A stretch of DNA of 6,032 nucleotides, taken from the NCBI GenBank assembly GCA_030605285.1, contig JAUWIQ010000135.1, forward strand, positions 1-6,032. Reading direction: 5' to 3'. Below are positions 5,855 to 6,032 of this stretch, piece by piece. Each line of letters opens with the position of its first letter. The stretch's first letter is position 1. The notes below the pieces were generated by a model. That model was not told the origin of the DNA, did no database searches, and saw only the letters and a program-made list of their open reading frames with translations. This stretch comes from Planctomycetota bacterium. GTDB taxonomy: Bacteria > Planctomycetota > Planctomycetia > Pirellulales > UBA7805. The translations under genes were made by a program, and so were the position numbers.

Positions 5855-6032
5855 CGTAGCCCCCGGATCCTTTCGCGACCCTAATTTAGCCCCGCGAACG
5901 ACCGGCAATGTACCGTCGCGGCTCAAGACACTTGCTCATGCGGTAGGCCAGGCGTGTCGCCCAATGCAGCCTCTCCTCGACAATATCAAATTAACCCGCC
6001 AACCTGCTATGAAACAGAATAGCACGGAGCCG
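5855..6032. other. Upstream region of the DUF1559 gene
   Basis: This 178-bp stretch contains no gene that I can support. An inverted repeat TGCTAT-N8-ATAGCA sits at 6005-6024. On the minus strand GATATT (5981-5986) could serve as a -10 element, but I find no convincing -35 partner, so no promoter is called. The ribosome-binding candidates for the DUF1559 gene (AAAGGA and GGGGG) are at the left end. Confidence 0.4.
6005..6024. repeat. Short inverted repeat TGCTAT-N8-ATAGCA
   Basis: A perfect 6-bp inverted repeat with an 8-nt spacer lies about 150 bp upstream of the DUF1559 ATG. It could be an operator or the hairpin end of a transcript entering from the right. A dyad this short can arise by chance. 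Confidence 0.25.

Overview
The window most likely comes from a planctomycete (phylum Planctomycetota). Two things point there. One is a stand-alone DUF1559 pseudopilin-like protein with a GFSLVE prepilin motif and a C-terminal H-X9-DG motif, a family hugely expanded in planctomycetes and their relatives. The other is a secreted protein that combines a TPR segment with the start of an S41 (C-terminal processing) protease of the layout common in that phylum. The assignment rests on family recognition, not on a search.

Layout. Positions 1-560 (minus strand) hold the N-terminal 186 residues of an exported TPR/S41 peptidase-like protein that runs off the left edge; a well-formed sigma70-type promoter precedes it. 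Positions 561-1081 are a divergent intergenic region without a convincing gene; it carries both promoters and several small dyads. Positions 1082-1870 (plus) encode an assimilatory APS reductase of the [4Fe-4S] type (CysH family), followed after 68 bp by an Rrf2-family regulator at 1939-2367. These two probably form a sulfur-assimilation operon. A GC-rich hairpin lies in the 135-bp gap to the convergent gene at 2503-4596 (minus), a roughly 700-residue APC-superfamily permease. Positions 4597-4939 are an intergenic region with the permease promoter and a perfect hairpin. Positions 4940-5854 (minus) encode the DUF1559 protein, and 5855-6032 is its upstream region.

How the genes relate. cysH and the Rrf2 gene form a plausible functional unit: reduction of activated sulfate (APS) to sulfite, with a regulator that could sense sulfur, redox or cysteine status. 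The regulator lacks the cysteine cluster used by Fe-S-binding Rrf2 proteins. The other three genes are ordinary neighbours with their own transcription and no evident pathway link.

The most unusual feature is in the permease. The loop between predicted membrane segments 11 and 12 carries an extra domain of about 85 residues whose pattern resembles the flagellin IN (hook IN) motif of flagellins. By standard APC topology it would lie on the periplasmic side. I see no CRISPR array, tRNA, rRNA, insertion sequence or defence system here.
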